The position numbers and the translations under genes were made by a program. From positions 186,001-250,000 of the forward strand of contig NZ_QOIM01000037.1 of NCBI RefSeq assembly GCF_003323735.1: a stretch of DNA of 64,000 bases. The letters are read 5' to 3'. Source of the DNA: Streptomyces reniochalinae. GTDB lineage: Bacteria; Actinomycetota; Actinomycetes; Streptomycetales; Streptomycetaceae. The notes beneath the pieces were generated by a model. It did not search any database, was not told the origin of the DNA, and saw nothing but the letters and a program-made list of their open reading frames with translations. Below, piece by piece: positions 35,306 to 43,770 of the stretch. Position 1 is the stretch's first letter. The number at the start of each line of letters is the position of its first letter.

Positions 35306-36510
35306 TGCCCCTCCGCCGTGCTGCTGTGCTGCTGTGCCTGTTGTGGTTGTGCTGGTGGCTGTCCGAGTGGCTGCTGCTGTGGCGCCTGGAACGGCACCGC
35401 GTGCTGCGCCGGTGCCCCCTGGTAGCCCTGCTGGGCCTCCTGCGCCTGCTGAGCTTCCTGCGCCTGCTGGGCCTGCTCGACGTGCGGGTCCCGCAGCGCG
35501 ATCTCCCGCGCCGCCTCCAGGTAGGAGAGCGAACCGCTGGAACCGGGGTCGTAGGTCAGGACCGTCTGGCCGTAGCTCGGGGCCTCCGAAATACGCACCG
35601 AACGTGGGATGTTGGTACGCAGCACCTCCTTACCGAAGTGCCCGCGCACCTCCTCCGCCACCTGGGACGCCAGCCGGGTCCGGCCGTCGTACATCGTCAG
35701 AATGATCGTGGAGATGTGCAGCCGAGGGTTCAGATGCCCCCTCACCAGCTCCACGTTGCGCAGCAGTTGGCCCAGCCCCTCCAGTGCGTAGTACTCGCAC
35801 TGAATGGGGATCAGCACCTCCGCACCGGCCACGAGGGCGTTGACCGTCAGCAGGCCGAGGGAGGGCGGGCAGTCGATGAGGATGTAGTCGAGCGGCTGCT
35901 CATACGCCTCGATGGCCCGCTGAAGGCGACTCTCCCGCGCGACCAGCGACACGAGCTCGATCTCCGCACCGGCGAGATCGATGGTCGCCGGGGCGCAGAA
36001 GAGCCCCTCCACGTCCGGCACCGGCTGGACGACCTCGGAGAGCGGCTTACTCTCCACCAACACGTCGTAGATCGAGGGCACTTCGGCGTGGTGGTCCACG
36101 CCCAGCGCCGTCGACGCGTTGCCCTGCGGGTCGAGGTCGACCACCAGAACGCGGGCCCCGTGCAGCGCCAGCGAGGCGGCGAGGTTCACGGTCGTCGTGG
36201 TCTTGCCGACCCCGCCTTTCTGGTTGGCGACCACCATGACCCGGGTCTGGGCCGGCCGCGGCAGACCCTCCCCGGCTCTGTTCATCGCCTCGACCGCCTG
36301 CTGGGCGGCGCGGCCAATGGGGGTGTCATCCATGGGCGGTGGCGTTTCACGTGCCGCGTCACCGCGGGGAGCGCCCCCGCCCACGCTGGTATCCCCCGAC
36401 TCTGTCCGGGGACCGGGGACCGGGTCGGCCATCGGTCCCGCGATGTTGGCGTCGGACCGCAACGGTTCACTCTCCTCACCATCAGGCTCGCTATGGACAG
36501 AGCCTCCCAT
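35302..36510 (-). CDS. parA: Chromosome-partitioning ATPase ParA
   Basis: Walker-type ATPase that moves ParB-origin complexes toward the hyphal tip and into spores. 402 residues from ATG 36510. The deviant Walker A KGGVGKTTTTVNLAAS follows VMVVANQ near 90; DLDPQGNASTALG and ILIDCPPSLGLLTVNAL follow. The C-terminal tail is Gln-rich (QQAQEAQQ repeats). The frame is open to 36714, and the upstream part contains a parS site; I chose MGGSVHSEPDG because it matches remembered homologues, but there is no strong ribosome-binding site. Operon with parB. Confidence 0.95.
   Translation of the reverse strand: MGGSVHSEPDGEESEPLRSDANIAGPMADPVPGPRTESGDTSVGGGAPRGDAARETPPPMDDTPIGRAAQQAVEAMNRAGEGLPRPAQTRVMVVANQKGGVGKTTTTVNLAASLALHGARVLVVDLDPQGNASTALGVDHHAEVPSIYDVLVESKPLSEVVQPVPDVEGLFCAPATIDLAGAEIELVSLVARESRLQRAIEAYEQPLDYILIDCPPSLGLLTVNALVAGAEVLIPIQCEYYALEGLGQLLRNVELVRGHLNPRLHISTIILTMYDGRTRLASQVAEEVRGHFGKEVLRTNIPRSVRISEAPSYGQTVLTYDPGSSGSLSYLEAAREIALRDPHVEQAQQAQEAQQAQEAQQGYQGAPAQHAVPFQAPQQQPLGQPPAQPQQAQQHSSTAEGQ
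36344..36357. other. Decayed parS-like site in parA
   Basis: GTTTCACGTGCCGC: perfect left half, three mismatches in the right half, within the 5' part of parA (encoding AARETPPPMDD). Confidence 0.4.
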
Positions 36511-36653
36511 GCTTTCGGTGTCGCGAACCAGCGAGCCCCACTCAGTTGCGGACGAATCCACGTCGGAGCGGGGCTGGGGGGTGGGTGCGGTCCGGCCGCG
36601 CGCACCGGCGGCGGCGCGGCCTCGGTTGATGATTCCGTGCAACAGAGAGCGAC

Positions 36654-36667
36654 GTTTCACGTGAAAC
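36654..36667. other. parS: parS site (perfect, upstream of parA)
   Basis: GTTTCACGTGAAAC 144 bases upstream of the chosen parA start, a position where ParB could affect the parAB promoter. Confidence 0.95.
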
Positions 36668-36859
36668 ACGATGCACGCGGCCCTGACGGGTGCCGCCGCG
36701 ACACTCCGCGCCACGGTGCCGTAAGCGTTTTTATGGAGTAACCGCGTAACCGAATCAGCGTTTCAGCGCCGACCGCGACCGCGGCGGCTTCCGTGACCGC
36801 GCGGTGGCTCCCCTGACCGGGGCCGCGGTGGCCGGGCCGCTGTCGGCCCGGCCGTGGGC

Positions 36860-37615
36860 TCAGCGGCCGCGCCGCCCGCCGCGTGCCGCGCGGCGGGCCG
36901 CCTTCTCGGCCTTGGCCCGCCTGGCGGCGAAGCGGACACCGCCCGGGCTCTCACCGACCCGGGCCCGCACCACCGTCGAGAGGGGCTCCACCACGCCGCG
37001 GCCGATCTGCTCCACCGTGGTCTCCACGACCCCCAGCTTGTGCAGTGCGTCGCGCGCCGTGCGGACCTCCTCCTCGGCGGTGTCGCCCTTGAGGGCCACC
37101 ATCTCGCCGTAGGGGCGCAGCAGCGGCACGCCCCAGCCGGCCAGCCGGTCCAGCGGTGCGACCGCGCGTGCGGTCACCACGTGCACCGGCGTCAGCGTGC
37201 CCAGCATCTCCTCGGCCCGCCCACGCCGCACCGTCACGTGGTCGAGCCCCAGCAGTTCGACGACCTCCTGTAGGAAGGTCGTCCGCCGCAGCAGCGGTTC
37301 CAGCAGCGTGATCTCCAGGTCCGGGCGCACGAGCGCCAGCGGAATCCCCGGCAGTCCGGCGCCCGAGCCGACGTCGCAGACGGAGACGCCCTCGGGCACC
37401 ACCTCGGAAAGCACCACGCAGTTGAGCAGGTGCCGTTCCCACAGCCGCGGCACCTCGCGCGGACCGAGCAGGCCCCGCCGTACTCCGGCGTCCGCCAGCA
37501 GTTCGGCGTACCGCCGCACGGCGGGGAGACTGTCCCCGAACGCCTTGTGTGCCGCCTCGGGAGCGGGCGGCAGGTCCGCCGCGTGCTCCTGCGGCTCCCC
37601 CGCGTCCCCGCTCAC
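36860..37615 (-). CDS. rsmG: 16S rRNA (guanine527-N7)-methyltransferase RsmG (GidB)
   Basis: A SAM-dependent methyltransferase of 251 residues; its loss gives low-level streptomycin resistance and alters antibiotic production in Streptomyces. The SAM motif VCDVGSGAGLPGIPLALVRPDLEITLLEP is at about 78-106, with ERHLLNCVVLSEVV just before and VTARAVAPLDRLAGW after. The C terminus is a basic Arg/Ala tail. GTG at 37615 overlaps the stop of jag (GTGA). Confidence 0.96.
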   Translation of the reverse strand: MSGDAGEPQEHAADLPPAPEAAHKAFGDSLPAVRRYAELLADAGVRRGLLGPREVPRLWERHLLNCVVLSEVVPEGVSVCDVGSGAGLPGIPLALVRPDLEITLLEPLLRRTTFLQEVVELLGLDHVTVRRGRAEEMLGTLTPVHVVTARAVAPLDRLAGWGVPLLRPYGEMVALKGDTAEEEVRTARDALHKLGVVETTVEQIGRGVVEPLSTVVRARVGESPGGVRFAARRAKAEKAARRAARGGRRGR

Positions 37616-38190
37616 GGGAGGACGACCACGCAGCGCTGCGGCTCCTCGCCCTCGGACTCGCTGCGCAGTCCGGCGGCCTTCACCGCGTCGTGCACGACCT
37701 TGCGCTCGAACGGGGTCATGGGACGCAGCTTCACCGGCTCGCCCGAGCCCTTGGCCTCCTTGGCCGCCTGCTCGCCCAGCTCCGCCAGCTCCTCGCGCTT
37801 GCGGGCACGGAAGCCGGCCACGTCCAGCATCAGCCTGCTGCGGTCGCCCGTCTCACGGTGCACGGCAAGCCGCGTCAGCTCCTGCAAGGCCTCCAGCACC
37901 TCACCGTCCTTGCCGACCAGCTTCTGCAGATCGCGCGAGGTGCCCTCGCTGACGATCGAGACCACGGCGCGGTCGGCCTCGACGTCCATGTCGATGTCGC
38001 CGTCCAGGTCGGCGATGTCGAGCACGCCCTCGAGGTAGTCGGCCGCGATCTCACCCTCCTGTTCCAGACGGGTCAGGCTGTCGGTCTCGGCCTCGGTGCT
38101 CTCGAGGCCGGTCGCATCCGTGCTCTCGGGAGCGTCCGTGCTCTCGGGGGCGGTCGTGTCCGTCACGGCGGGGACTCCTTCGGTGCTCAC
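37612..38190 (-). CDS. jag: RNA-binding protein Jag/KhpB (KH-R3H)
   Basis: A 192-residue RNA-binding protein found next to YidC in most bacteria. The N terminus is acidic (repeated ESTDA). The KH-like domain (YLEGVLDIADLDGDIDMDVE, then LVGKDGEVLEALQELTRLAV) spans about 50-110 and the R3H domain (LRPMTPFERKVVHDAV) about 150-185. The GTG start at 38190 overlaps the yidC stop and the stop overlaps the rsmG start, so the three genes are translationally coupled. Confidence 0.94.
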   Translation of the reverse strand: MSTEGVPAVTDTTAPESTDAPESTDATGLESTEAETDSLTRLEQEGEIAADYLEGVLDIADLDGDIDMDVEADRAVVSIVSEGTSRDLQKLVGKDGEVLEALQELTRLAVHRETGDRSRLMLDVAGFRARKREELAELGEQAAKEAKGSGEPVKLRPMTPFERKVVHDAVKAAGLRSESEGEEPQRCVVVLP

Positions 38191-39428
38191 TTCTTGGAGG
38201 GGTGCTTGGGACGCTGGGGGCCCTTGCGCTGCTGCCCGGTCTTCTTCTGACCCGACTTGGCCTGGCCGCCGCCCTGCTTGTGACCGCTCTGCTTGGCGCC
38301 GCCCTGCTGCTTGCCCGACGCCTTCTGGCCCGAGCCCTTCTGGCCTGCGCTCTTCTGGCCGCCCTTGCCGGTGGCGGAACCGCCCGCGGTGCCGGACTTC
38401 TCAGCGGAGCCGGATTCCTCGGCGGAGCCCGACTCGTCCTTCTCCAGCGACGCGGTGGCCGAGGAGGCGCCACCCTGCTTGGAGCCCGCGGCGAGGGGGC
38501 CGCCCTGCCGCTGTGCCTTCGTCTGGCGCTTGGGCTGCTGACGGCGGGACCTGGCGGCCTCGGCGGCCTCGCGGGCCTCGACCTCCTTCGGGTCCTCCTT
38601 GAGCTTGCCCGCGGCCCGCAGCCGCTCCTGGCGCTCCTTGTAGGCGCGGGAGCCGGGTGTGGGGTTGCGCTTGATCACGAAGAGCTGCTGGCACATCGTC
38701 CACACGTTGGTGGTCAGCCAGTAGATGAGGACACCGACGGGGAAGTTGATACCGAAGACGGCGAACATGACGGGGAAGACGTACATCAGCATCTTCTGCT
38801 GCTGCATGAACGGCGTCTTCACCGTCAGGTCGACGTTCTTGGTCATCAGCTGGCGCTGCGTGTAGAACTGCGACGCCGACATCAGGACGATCATGATGAC
38901 CGTGACGATGCGGACGTCGACGAGGGTCGCGGCCAGGTCGCTGACCTGCTCGGCGCCGTCCATGAACTTCGCGGCGATCGGGGCACCGAAGATCTTCGCG
39001 CTACGGGCGCTGTCGACCTGCTGGGCGTTGAGCACGCCCACCGGCTTGTTGTCCGCGATGTGGCTGAGCACCCGGAAGAGGGCGATGAAGAACGGCGACT
39101 GCGCGAGGATCGGCAGGCAGCTGGAGAGCGGGTTGGTGCCCGTCTCCTTGTAGAGCTTCATCATCTCTTCGCTCTGGCGCTGCTTGTCGCTCTTGTAGCG
39201 CTCCTGGATCGCCTTCATCTTCGGCTGGAGCGCCTGCATGTTCCGGGTCGACTTGATCTGCTTCACGAAGAGCGGGATCAGGCAGATCCGGATCAGCACC
39301 ACCAGGAAGAAGATGGACAGACCCCAGGCCCAGCCGCTGTCCGGGTCGAAGACCAGGCCGAACAGCGAATGGAACTGGACAATGATCCAGGAGACAGCGG
39401 TATAGAGAGGACTCAGGATCGTGTCCAC
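38187..39428 (-). CDS. yidC: Membrane protein insertase YidC
   Basis: Inserts membrane proteins alone or with SecYEG. 413 residues. Five hydrophobic segments: an N-terminal one (about 8-28), FLVVLIRICLIPLFVKQIK (Arg in the conserved groove), NPLSSCLPILAQSPFFIALFRVL, IVTVIMIVLMSASQFY and MLMYVFPVMFAVFGINFPVGVLIYWLTTNVW. The long C-terminal tail (from about 275) is very Lys/Gly/Gln-rich, suited to binding ribosomes. GTG at 39428. The leftward rpmH-rnpA-yidD-yidC-jag-rsmG block is continuous. Confidence 0.97.
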   Translation of the reverse strand: MDTILSPLYTAVSWIIVQFHSLFGLVFDPDSGWAWGLSIFFLVVLIRICLIPLFVKQIKSTRNMQALQPKMKAIQERYKSDKQRQSEEMMKLYKETGTNPLSSCLPILAQSPFFIALFRVLSHIADNKPVGVLNAQQVDSARSAKIFGAPIAAKFMDGAEQVSDLAATLVDVRIVTVIMIVLMSASQFYTQRQLMTKNVDLTVKTPFMQQQKMLMYVFPVMFAVFGINFPVGVLIYWLTTNVWTMCQQLFVIKRNPTPGSRAYKERQERLRAAGKLKEDPKEVEAREAAEAARSRRQQPKRQTKAQRQGGPLAAGSKQGGASSATASLEKDESGSAEESGSAEKSGTAGGSATGKGGQKSAGQKGSGQKASGKQQGGAKQSGHKQGGGQAKSGQKKTGQQRKGPQRPKHPSKK

Positions 39429-39431
39429 GAA

Positions 39432-39722
39432 TCAGGCTCCTTGGGCGTTGGACTGGGTCCGGTGCTGCTGCCAGCGGGAGCGGATCCGCTGGTGCCATAC
39501 CGGGTGCTTCCGGGCGGGGACATGGTCGACGCCACCGGGCGACCACGGGTTGCAGCGCAGGATGCGCCAGGCCGTCAGTGCCGTCCCCTTCACGGCGCCA
39601 TGGCGGTGGATGGCCGTGTAGCCGTAGTGGGAGCACGACGGGTAATACCGGCACACGGGGCCGAGCATCGGACTGATCGTCCACTGGTACAGCTTGATCA
39701 ACCACAGCAGCGGGTACTTCAC
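39432..39722 (-). CDS. yidD: Membrane protein insertion efficiency factor YidD
   Basis: A 96-residue protein with an N-terminal amphipathic or membrane helix and the family core YQWTISPMLGPVCRYYPSCSHYGYTAI, then LTAWRILRCNPWSPGGVDHVP. It assists YidC-dependent insertion. GTG at 39722 overlaps the rnpA stop (GTGA); yidC begins three bases after its stop. Confidence 0.95.
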   Translation of the reverse strand: MKYPLLWLIKLYQWTISPMLGPVCRYYPSCSHYGYTAIHRHGAVKGTALTAWRILRCNPWSPGGVDHVPARKHPVWHQRIRSRWQQHRTQSNAQGA

Positions 39723-40147
39723 GGCGCTCTCCCTCCCGGTTCGCGGCCGGGATCGCGGGGGCTGTCCCCCGAGGCGGCGGAGCGAGGGGACCCTTTGAGC
39801 AGCTTCCGCAGCGCGGCGTCCAGATCACGGACCAGCTCCGTGTGGTCCGCCTCTCCCGCGCCGGGCAGCGCCCGTACGACAACCAGGCTACCTGCGGGCA
39901 GCTTGCACAGACGTTCGCGCATCAGGGGGCGCAGACGCCGCTTCACACGGTTACGGACGACGGCGTTGCCGACGGCCTTGCTCACGACGAAACCCGCACG
40001 CGTCGGAGGGACTGCCCCCTCCGACGCGTGCGGGTCCGTTCGACTGCGTAGATGGACGACGAGGAGCGGGCGTCCGGCCCGGCGTCCTCGGCGTACCGCG
40101 GTCGCGAAGTCCTCGCGCCGCCTCAGCCGGTTCTCGGTAGGCAGCAC
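39719..40147 (-). CDS. rnpA: Ribonuclease P protein component
   Basis: The protein cofactor of RNase P for tRNA 5' maturation. 142 residues. It begins LPTENRLRRREDFATAVRRGRRAG and carries the RNA-binding signature AVGNAVVRNRVKRRLRPL at about 58-75. The C terminus is a Pro/Arg/Gly tail beyond the usual length near 120. GTG at 40147, 24 bases after rpmH. Confidence 0.96.
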   Translation of the reverse strand: MLPTENRLRRREDFATAVRRGRRAGRPLLVVHLRSRTDPHASEGAVPPTRAGFVVSKAVGNAVVRNRVKRRLRPLMRERLCKLPAGSLVVVRALPGAGEADHTELVRDLDAALRKLLKGSPRSAASGDSPRDPGREPGGRAP

Positions 40148-40171
40148 GTCATGGACCTGTGGTCAGGCTGC

Positions 40172-40309
40172 TCAGGCCGACAGGCGGGCGCGACCCTTGC
40201 TGCGGCGGTTCGCGACGATCGCGCGGCCGGCGCGGGTCCGCATGCGCAGCCGGAAGCCGTGGGTCTTCGCGCGGCGACGGTTGTTCGGCTGGAAGGTGCG
40301 CTTGCTCAC
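40172..40309 (-). CDS. rpmH: 50S ribosomal protein bL34
   Basis: A 45-residue, highly basic protein (SKRTFQPNNRRRAKTHGF at the N terminus, ending KGRARLSA), complete and typical. GTG at 40309 follows GGAG in the antisense direction (CGGGGGCTCC read on +). It is divergent from dnaA, the classic bacterial origin arrangement. Confidence 0.97.
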   Translation of the reverse strand: MSKRTFQPNNRRRAKTHGFRLRMRTRAGRAIVANRRSKGRARLSA

Positions 40310-40842
40310 TCGGGGGCTCCAGGGATGCTTCGTGTCCCACGGACACCGCAGGACAGGGTGTGGGGAGTCGACTGGCTGTCACCGTGCGCCCACGAGTAGC
40401 TCGCAACGCCCGAGTGTGCACCGCTTCATGATCGATCGGGCGAACCCGGCGATCTTGCCCATCGGAGGCAGGCGGCAGCAGCCGTCGACACTCGACCTGG
40501 TTACGGTACGCGCGCTTACGCCATCCGGTCAAACCCGCGCCGACGGGGCGCCCGGGCCCCGCGCACGGGAGCCGCGGTCCTGCCGCACCGCTTCCGCCCC
40601 CGCCCCGCGTCCTACCCGCTACCCGCGGCCCGCCCGCGCCCATTACCGCACTCGTACGGCACTCGTGCACAGCCTGTGGACAACGACTTGAACGGGGCAG
40701 GTCCGCGTGACTACCGTGGCCGAACTTCCTTTTCTTCCCGGCCGTCCCCGGAACCACACATGCGAGGGACCTGGTCGGTCACCGGACGACGACCGTCACC
40801 CAGCGCGTGACCCGTCACCCAGCGAGTGAGAGAGCGTGCCCT
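40310..40842. other. rpmH-dnaA intergenic region
   Basis: 533 bases, no gene. Contains the divergent rpmH and dnaA promoters and one perfect DnaA box at 40675-40683. I see no clustered boxes, so replication initiation is placed in the dnaA-dnaN gap instead. Confidence 0.7.
40675..40683 (-). promoter_or_regulatory. DnaA box in dnaA promoter region
   Basis: TGTGGACAA, i.e. TTGTCCACA on the minus strand, the exact Streptomyces consensus, 160 bases upstream of the dnaA start. It suits autoregulation of dnaA. Confidence 0.85.
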
Positions 40843-42975
40843 GTGGCTGACCTACCTGCCGATCTTGCCGCAGTGTGGCCACGGGTGCTGGAACAGCTTT
40901 TGCGCGAGGGGCGCGAAGGAAGCAGCGTCGAGGCGAAGGACCAGCGCTGGCTGCAGGACTGCCAGCCCCTCGTACTGGTCTCGGGCACCGCGCTGCTGGG
41001 CGTACCGAACGAGTACGCGAAGCAGGTCCTGGAGGGCCGGCTCGCCCCGGCGATCACCGAAGCGCTGAGCCGGGAGTGCCGGCAACCGATCCGCCTGGCG
41101 ATCACGGTCACGGGGCCGATGCCGCAGGCCGCCTCTCCCGCGCCCCCGCCGGCGCCGGCCGCCGCCTCGATCCCGTCGCCCACGCCGGCCCCCGAGCAGC
41201 AGCCCCAGCCCGCGCAGCGGGAGAGCGCCTACGAACCGGCGTACGACAGCTACGCACCGCGCGAGACCTACGACGGCTACGACCAGCACGACGACCGCGG
41301 CCCCCAGCAGAGCGGCCCCCAGCAGGGCGGCCCGCAACACGGCGGCCCGCAACACGGTCCCCCGTCCGCCCCGGCCGCCCACGACCCCCAGGGTCAGCAG
41401 GCCCCGCAGGACCGCTACGACCAGCAGGACCGGTTCGACCAGCCGGAACGCTACGAGCGGTACGAGGGCCGCGAGCAGTATGAGAGCCGGGAGGTCCCGG
41501 GGGCCCGCTCCGCGTACCCCGAGTACACGCACGGCCCGGGCCCCGCGCCCGGACCGTCCTCGTGGCAGCAGCGGCGCGACCCGTACCCCCCGCAGCACCA
41601 GCGGCCCCCGCACTACGACCACCGGCAGCAGTCCTACGAGCAACAGGGCTACGAGCCGCAGACGTACGACCAGCAGCCGTACGACCAGCCGAGCTACGAC
41701 CAGCAGTCGTACGACGCCTACGAACCGCAGCCCCAGCACCAACGCCAGCCGCCGCAACAGCCGCAGACGCAGCACCAGCCACAGCACCAGCCACAGCACC
41801 AGCAGCGGCCCCGGCCACAGGTGCCGCCGCAGGGTCGGCCGCCCGCCCCGCACTACGACAGCCCGTCCCAGCTGCCGGCGCCCAGCGGCGCGCCGGGGCC
41901 GCTGGCCGCGCAGCCCGCGCCCGCGACCGGGCCGGGGGAGCCGACGGCACGGCTGAATCCGAAGTACCTCTTCGACACCTTCGTGATCGGAGCCTCGAAC
42001 CGCTTCGCGCACGCCGCGGCCGTCGCCGTGGCGGAGGCTCCGGCCAAGGCATACAACCCGCTGTTCATCTACGGCGAGTCGGGCCTCGGCAAGACGCACC
42101 TGCTGCACGCGATCGGGCACTACGCGCGCAGCCTCTACCCAGGCACGCGCGTGCGGTACGTCAGCTCGGAGGAGTTCACCAACGAGTTCATCAACTCCAT
42201 CCGCGACGGCAAGGCGGACGCGTTCCGCAAGCGCTACCGCGACATGGACATCCTGCTCGTCGACGACGTCCAGTTCCTGGCGGACAAGGAGTCGACGCAG
42301 GAGGAGTTCTTCCACACCTTCAACACCCTGCACAACGCCAACAAGCAGATCGTGCTCTCCAGCGACCGGCCGCCCAAAGCGCTGGAGACGCTGGAGGACC
42401 GGCTGCGCAACCGCTTCGAGTGGGGGCTGATCACCGACGTCCAGCCGCCCGAGCTGGAGACGCGCATCGCGATCCTCCGCAAGAAGGCGGTGCAGGAGCA
42501 GCTCAACGCACCGCCCGAGGTGCTGGAGTTCATCGCCTCCCGCATCTCGCGCAACATCCGCGAGCTGGAGGGCGCGCTGATCCGGGTGACGGCCTTCGCG
42601 AGCCTGAACCGGCAGCCGGTCGACCTCGGGCTGACGGAGATCGTGCTCAAGGACCTGATCCCCGGCGGCGAGGACGCGACTCCGGAGATCACCGCGCCGG
42701 CCATCATGGCGGCCACCGCCGACTACTTCGGGCTGACGGTGGACGACCTGTGCGGTTCCTCGCGCAGCCGCGTGCTGGTGACGGCGCGCCAGATCGCCAT
42801 GTACCTGTGCAGGGAGCTGACGGATCTGTCGCTGCCGAAGATCGGGGGACAGTTCGGCGGCCGCGACCACACCACGGTGATGCACGCCGACCGGAAAATC
42901 CGCGCGCTGATGGCGGAGCGGCGCTCCATCTACAACCAGGTCACGGAGCTGACCAACCGCATCAAGAACGGCTGA
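40843..42975 (+). CDS. dnaA: Chromosomal replication initiator protein DnaA
   Basis: Binds DnaA boxes and unwinds oriC. 710 residues, longer than most. Domain I is at about 1-90 (DLAAVWPRVLEQLL). The linker domain II (about 95-368) is exceptionally long and rich in Gln, Pro, Tyr and Asp. Domain III starts at LNPKYLFDTFVIGASNRFAH with Walker A GESGLGKTH (411-419) and Walker B LLVDDVQFL. Domain IV has the signature RDHTTVMHADRKI near the C terminus. GTG at 40843. A near-perfect hairpin follows the stop codon. Confidence 0.98.
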   Translation: MADLPADLAAVWPRVLEQLLREGREGSSVEAKDQRWLQDCQPLVLVSGTALLGVPNEYAKQVLEGRLAPAITEALSRECRQPIRLAITVTGPMPQAASPAPPPAPAAASIPSPTPAPEQQPQPAQRESAYEPAYDSYAPRETYDGYDQHDDRGPQQSGPQQGGPQHGGPQHGPPSAPAAHDPQGQQAPQDRYDQQDRFDQPERYERYEGREQYESREVPGARSAYPEYTHGPGPAPGPSSWQQRRDPYPPQHQRPPHYDHRQQSYEQQGYEPQTYDQQPYDQPSYDQQSYDAYEPQPQHQRQPPQQPQTQHQPQHQPQHQQRPRPQVPPQGRPPAPHYDSPSQLPAPSGAPGPLAAQPAPATGPGEPTARLNPKYLFDTFVIGASNRFAHAAAVAVAEAPAKAYNPLFIYGESGLGKTHLLHAIGHYARSLYPGTRVRYVSSEEFTNEFINSIRDGKADAFRKRYRDMDILLVDDVQFLADKESTQEEFFHTFNTLHNANKQIVLSSDRPPKALETLEDRLRNRFEWGLITDVQPPELETRIAILRKKAVQEQLNAPPEVLEFIASRISRNIRELEGALIRVTAFASLNRQPVDLGLTEIVLKDLIPGGEDATPEITAPAIMAATADYFGLTVDDLCGSSRSRVLVTARQIAMYLCRELTDLSLPKIGGQFGGRDHTTVMHADRKIRALMAERRSIYNQVTELTNRIKNG

Positions 42976-43770
42976 CGAAGCAGCTGACGCGCGGCCTGCG
43001 GGCAGCGAAGGCCCCTGGGGAGTTCTCCCCGGGGGCCCTTCGCTGTTCGATTCGGAGGGTGCCGAGCGGCTCGGTCCACAGTTGTGGCCGGTTCACCGCG
43101 TCCACACCCTGGGGACCCTCGCCGTTGTCCCAAGGGCGTCCACAACCGGGCCCGTGGGAGAGTGTTCGCCGAGGTCACCCCCCTGTGTATTTGTGGGCGG
43201 CCGCTGTCCACAGCTGTGGAGGGCCGAAGCGGCCGTCGGCGGCCCGGCGACTTGTCCACCGCCCGCCCACAGGATGAGGCCGCTTTTCCCCAGTGAACAG
43301 CCACTTCTCCACAGAACTGTCCACTGTTCGGCAACGCAACGCGCCCGCTCACCGGTCCGAGTGAAAGCCGTCACATCGAGGCCGGGGATTGGGCTGTGGG
43401 AAAGGTGGGTAAATCTGTGGGCGCCGCTGTGGGGAAACCCCCTCTGCCTGTGGGCGGGTTGTGGGGAACTTTTCGGCGTCCACAGCGAAGGCCCCTTCGT
43501 CCACGGGTCCACCCACAGGCGCGGTGGACAAAATTCCGGCTCTGAGCTGGGCAGATGGGCTTTTCCACGGTTTCCACAGCCCCTACTACTACGACGACAC
43601 CTAGAGAGCCCCGGATTCGCTTCGAAGTGGGGGCTGTGCACAACTCGGCGCCTCGCGCCTCGGGCCGGTTCGGCGCGACTTGACCCGCACCCGCTTCCGC
43701 TGTCGGTTCCGTGCGTCAGACTGGTCTCCGGCAACAGCACGTAAGAAGGCAGCGCGGGAGGCGGCTGAAG
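42976..43770. other. oriC: Chromosomal replication origin oriC
   Basis: The 795-base dnaA-dnaN gap with no gene. After a terminator it holds at least 14 DnaA-box-like nonamers on both strands: CGGTCCACA 43072, GCGTCCACA 43098, 43136 and 43476, CTGTCCACA 43204, TTGTCCACC 43252, TTCTCCACA 43305, GTTTCCACA 43570, and on the minus strand TTTCCCACA 43395, TTCCCCACA 43428 and 43460, TTGTCCACC 43523, TTGTGCACA 43635. Most differ by one or two bases from TTGTCCACA; none is perfect. Location and density match Streptomyces oriC. Confidence 0.95.
43004..43044 (+). terminator. Terminator after dnaA
   Basis: A near-perfect inverted repeat (AGCGAAGGCCCC... and its complement) with one bulged base and a short GTTC loop, separating dnaA transcription from oriC. 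Confidence 0.8.

Noticed and set aside
40310..40842. oriC placed between rpmH and dnaA
   Set aside because: Only one DnaA box is seen there; the cluster is in the dnaA-dnaN gap.
40852..42885. 677-codon open frame antisense to dnaA
   Set aside because: Arises from third-position GC bias opposite dnaA; no domain and no ribosome-binding site.
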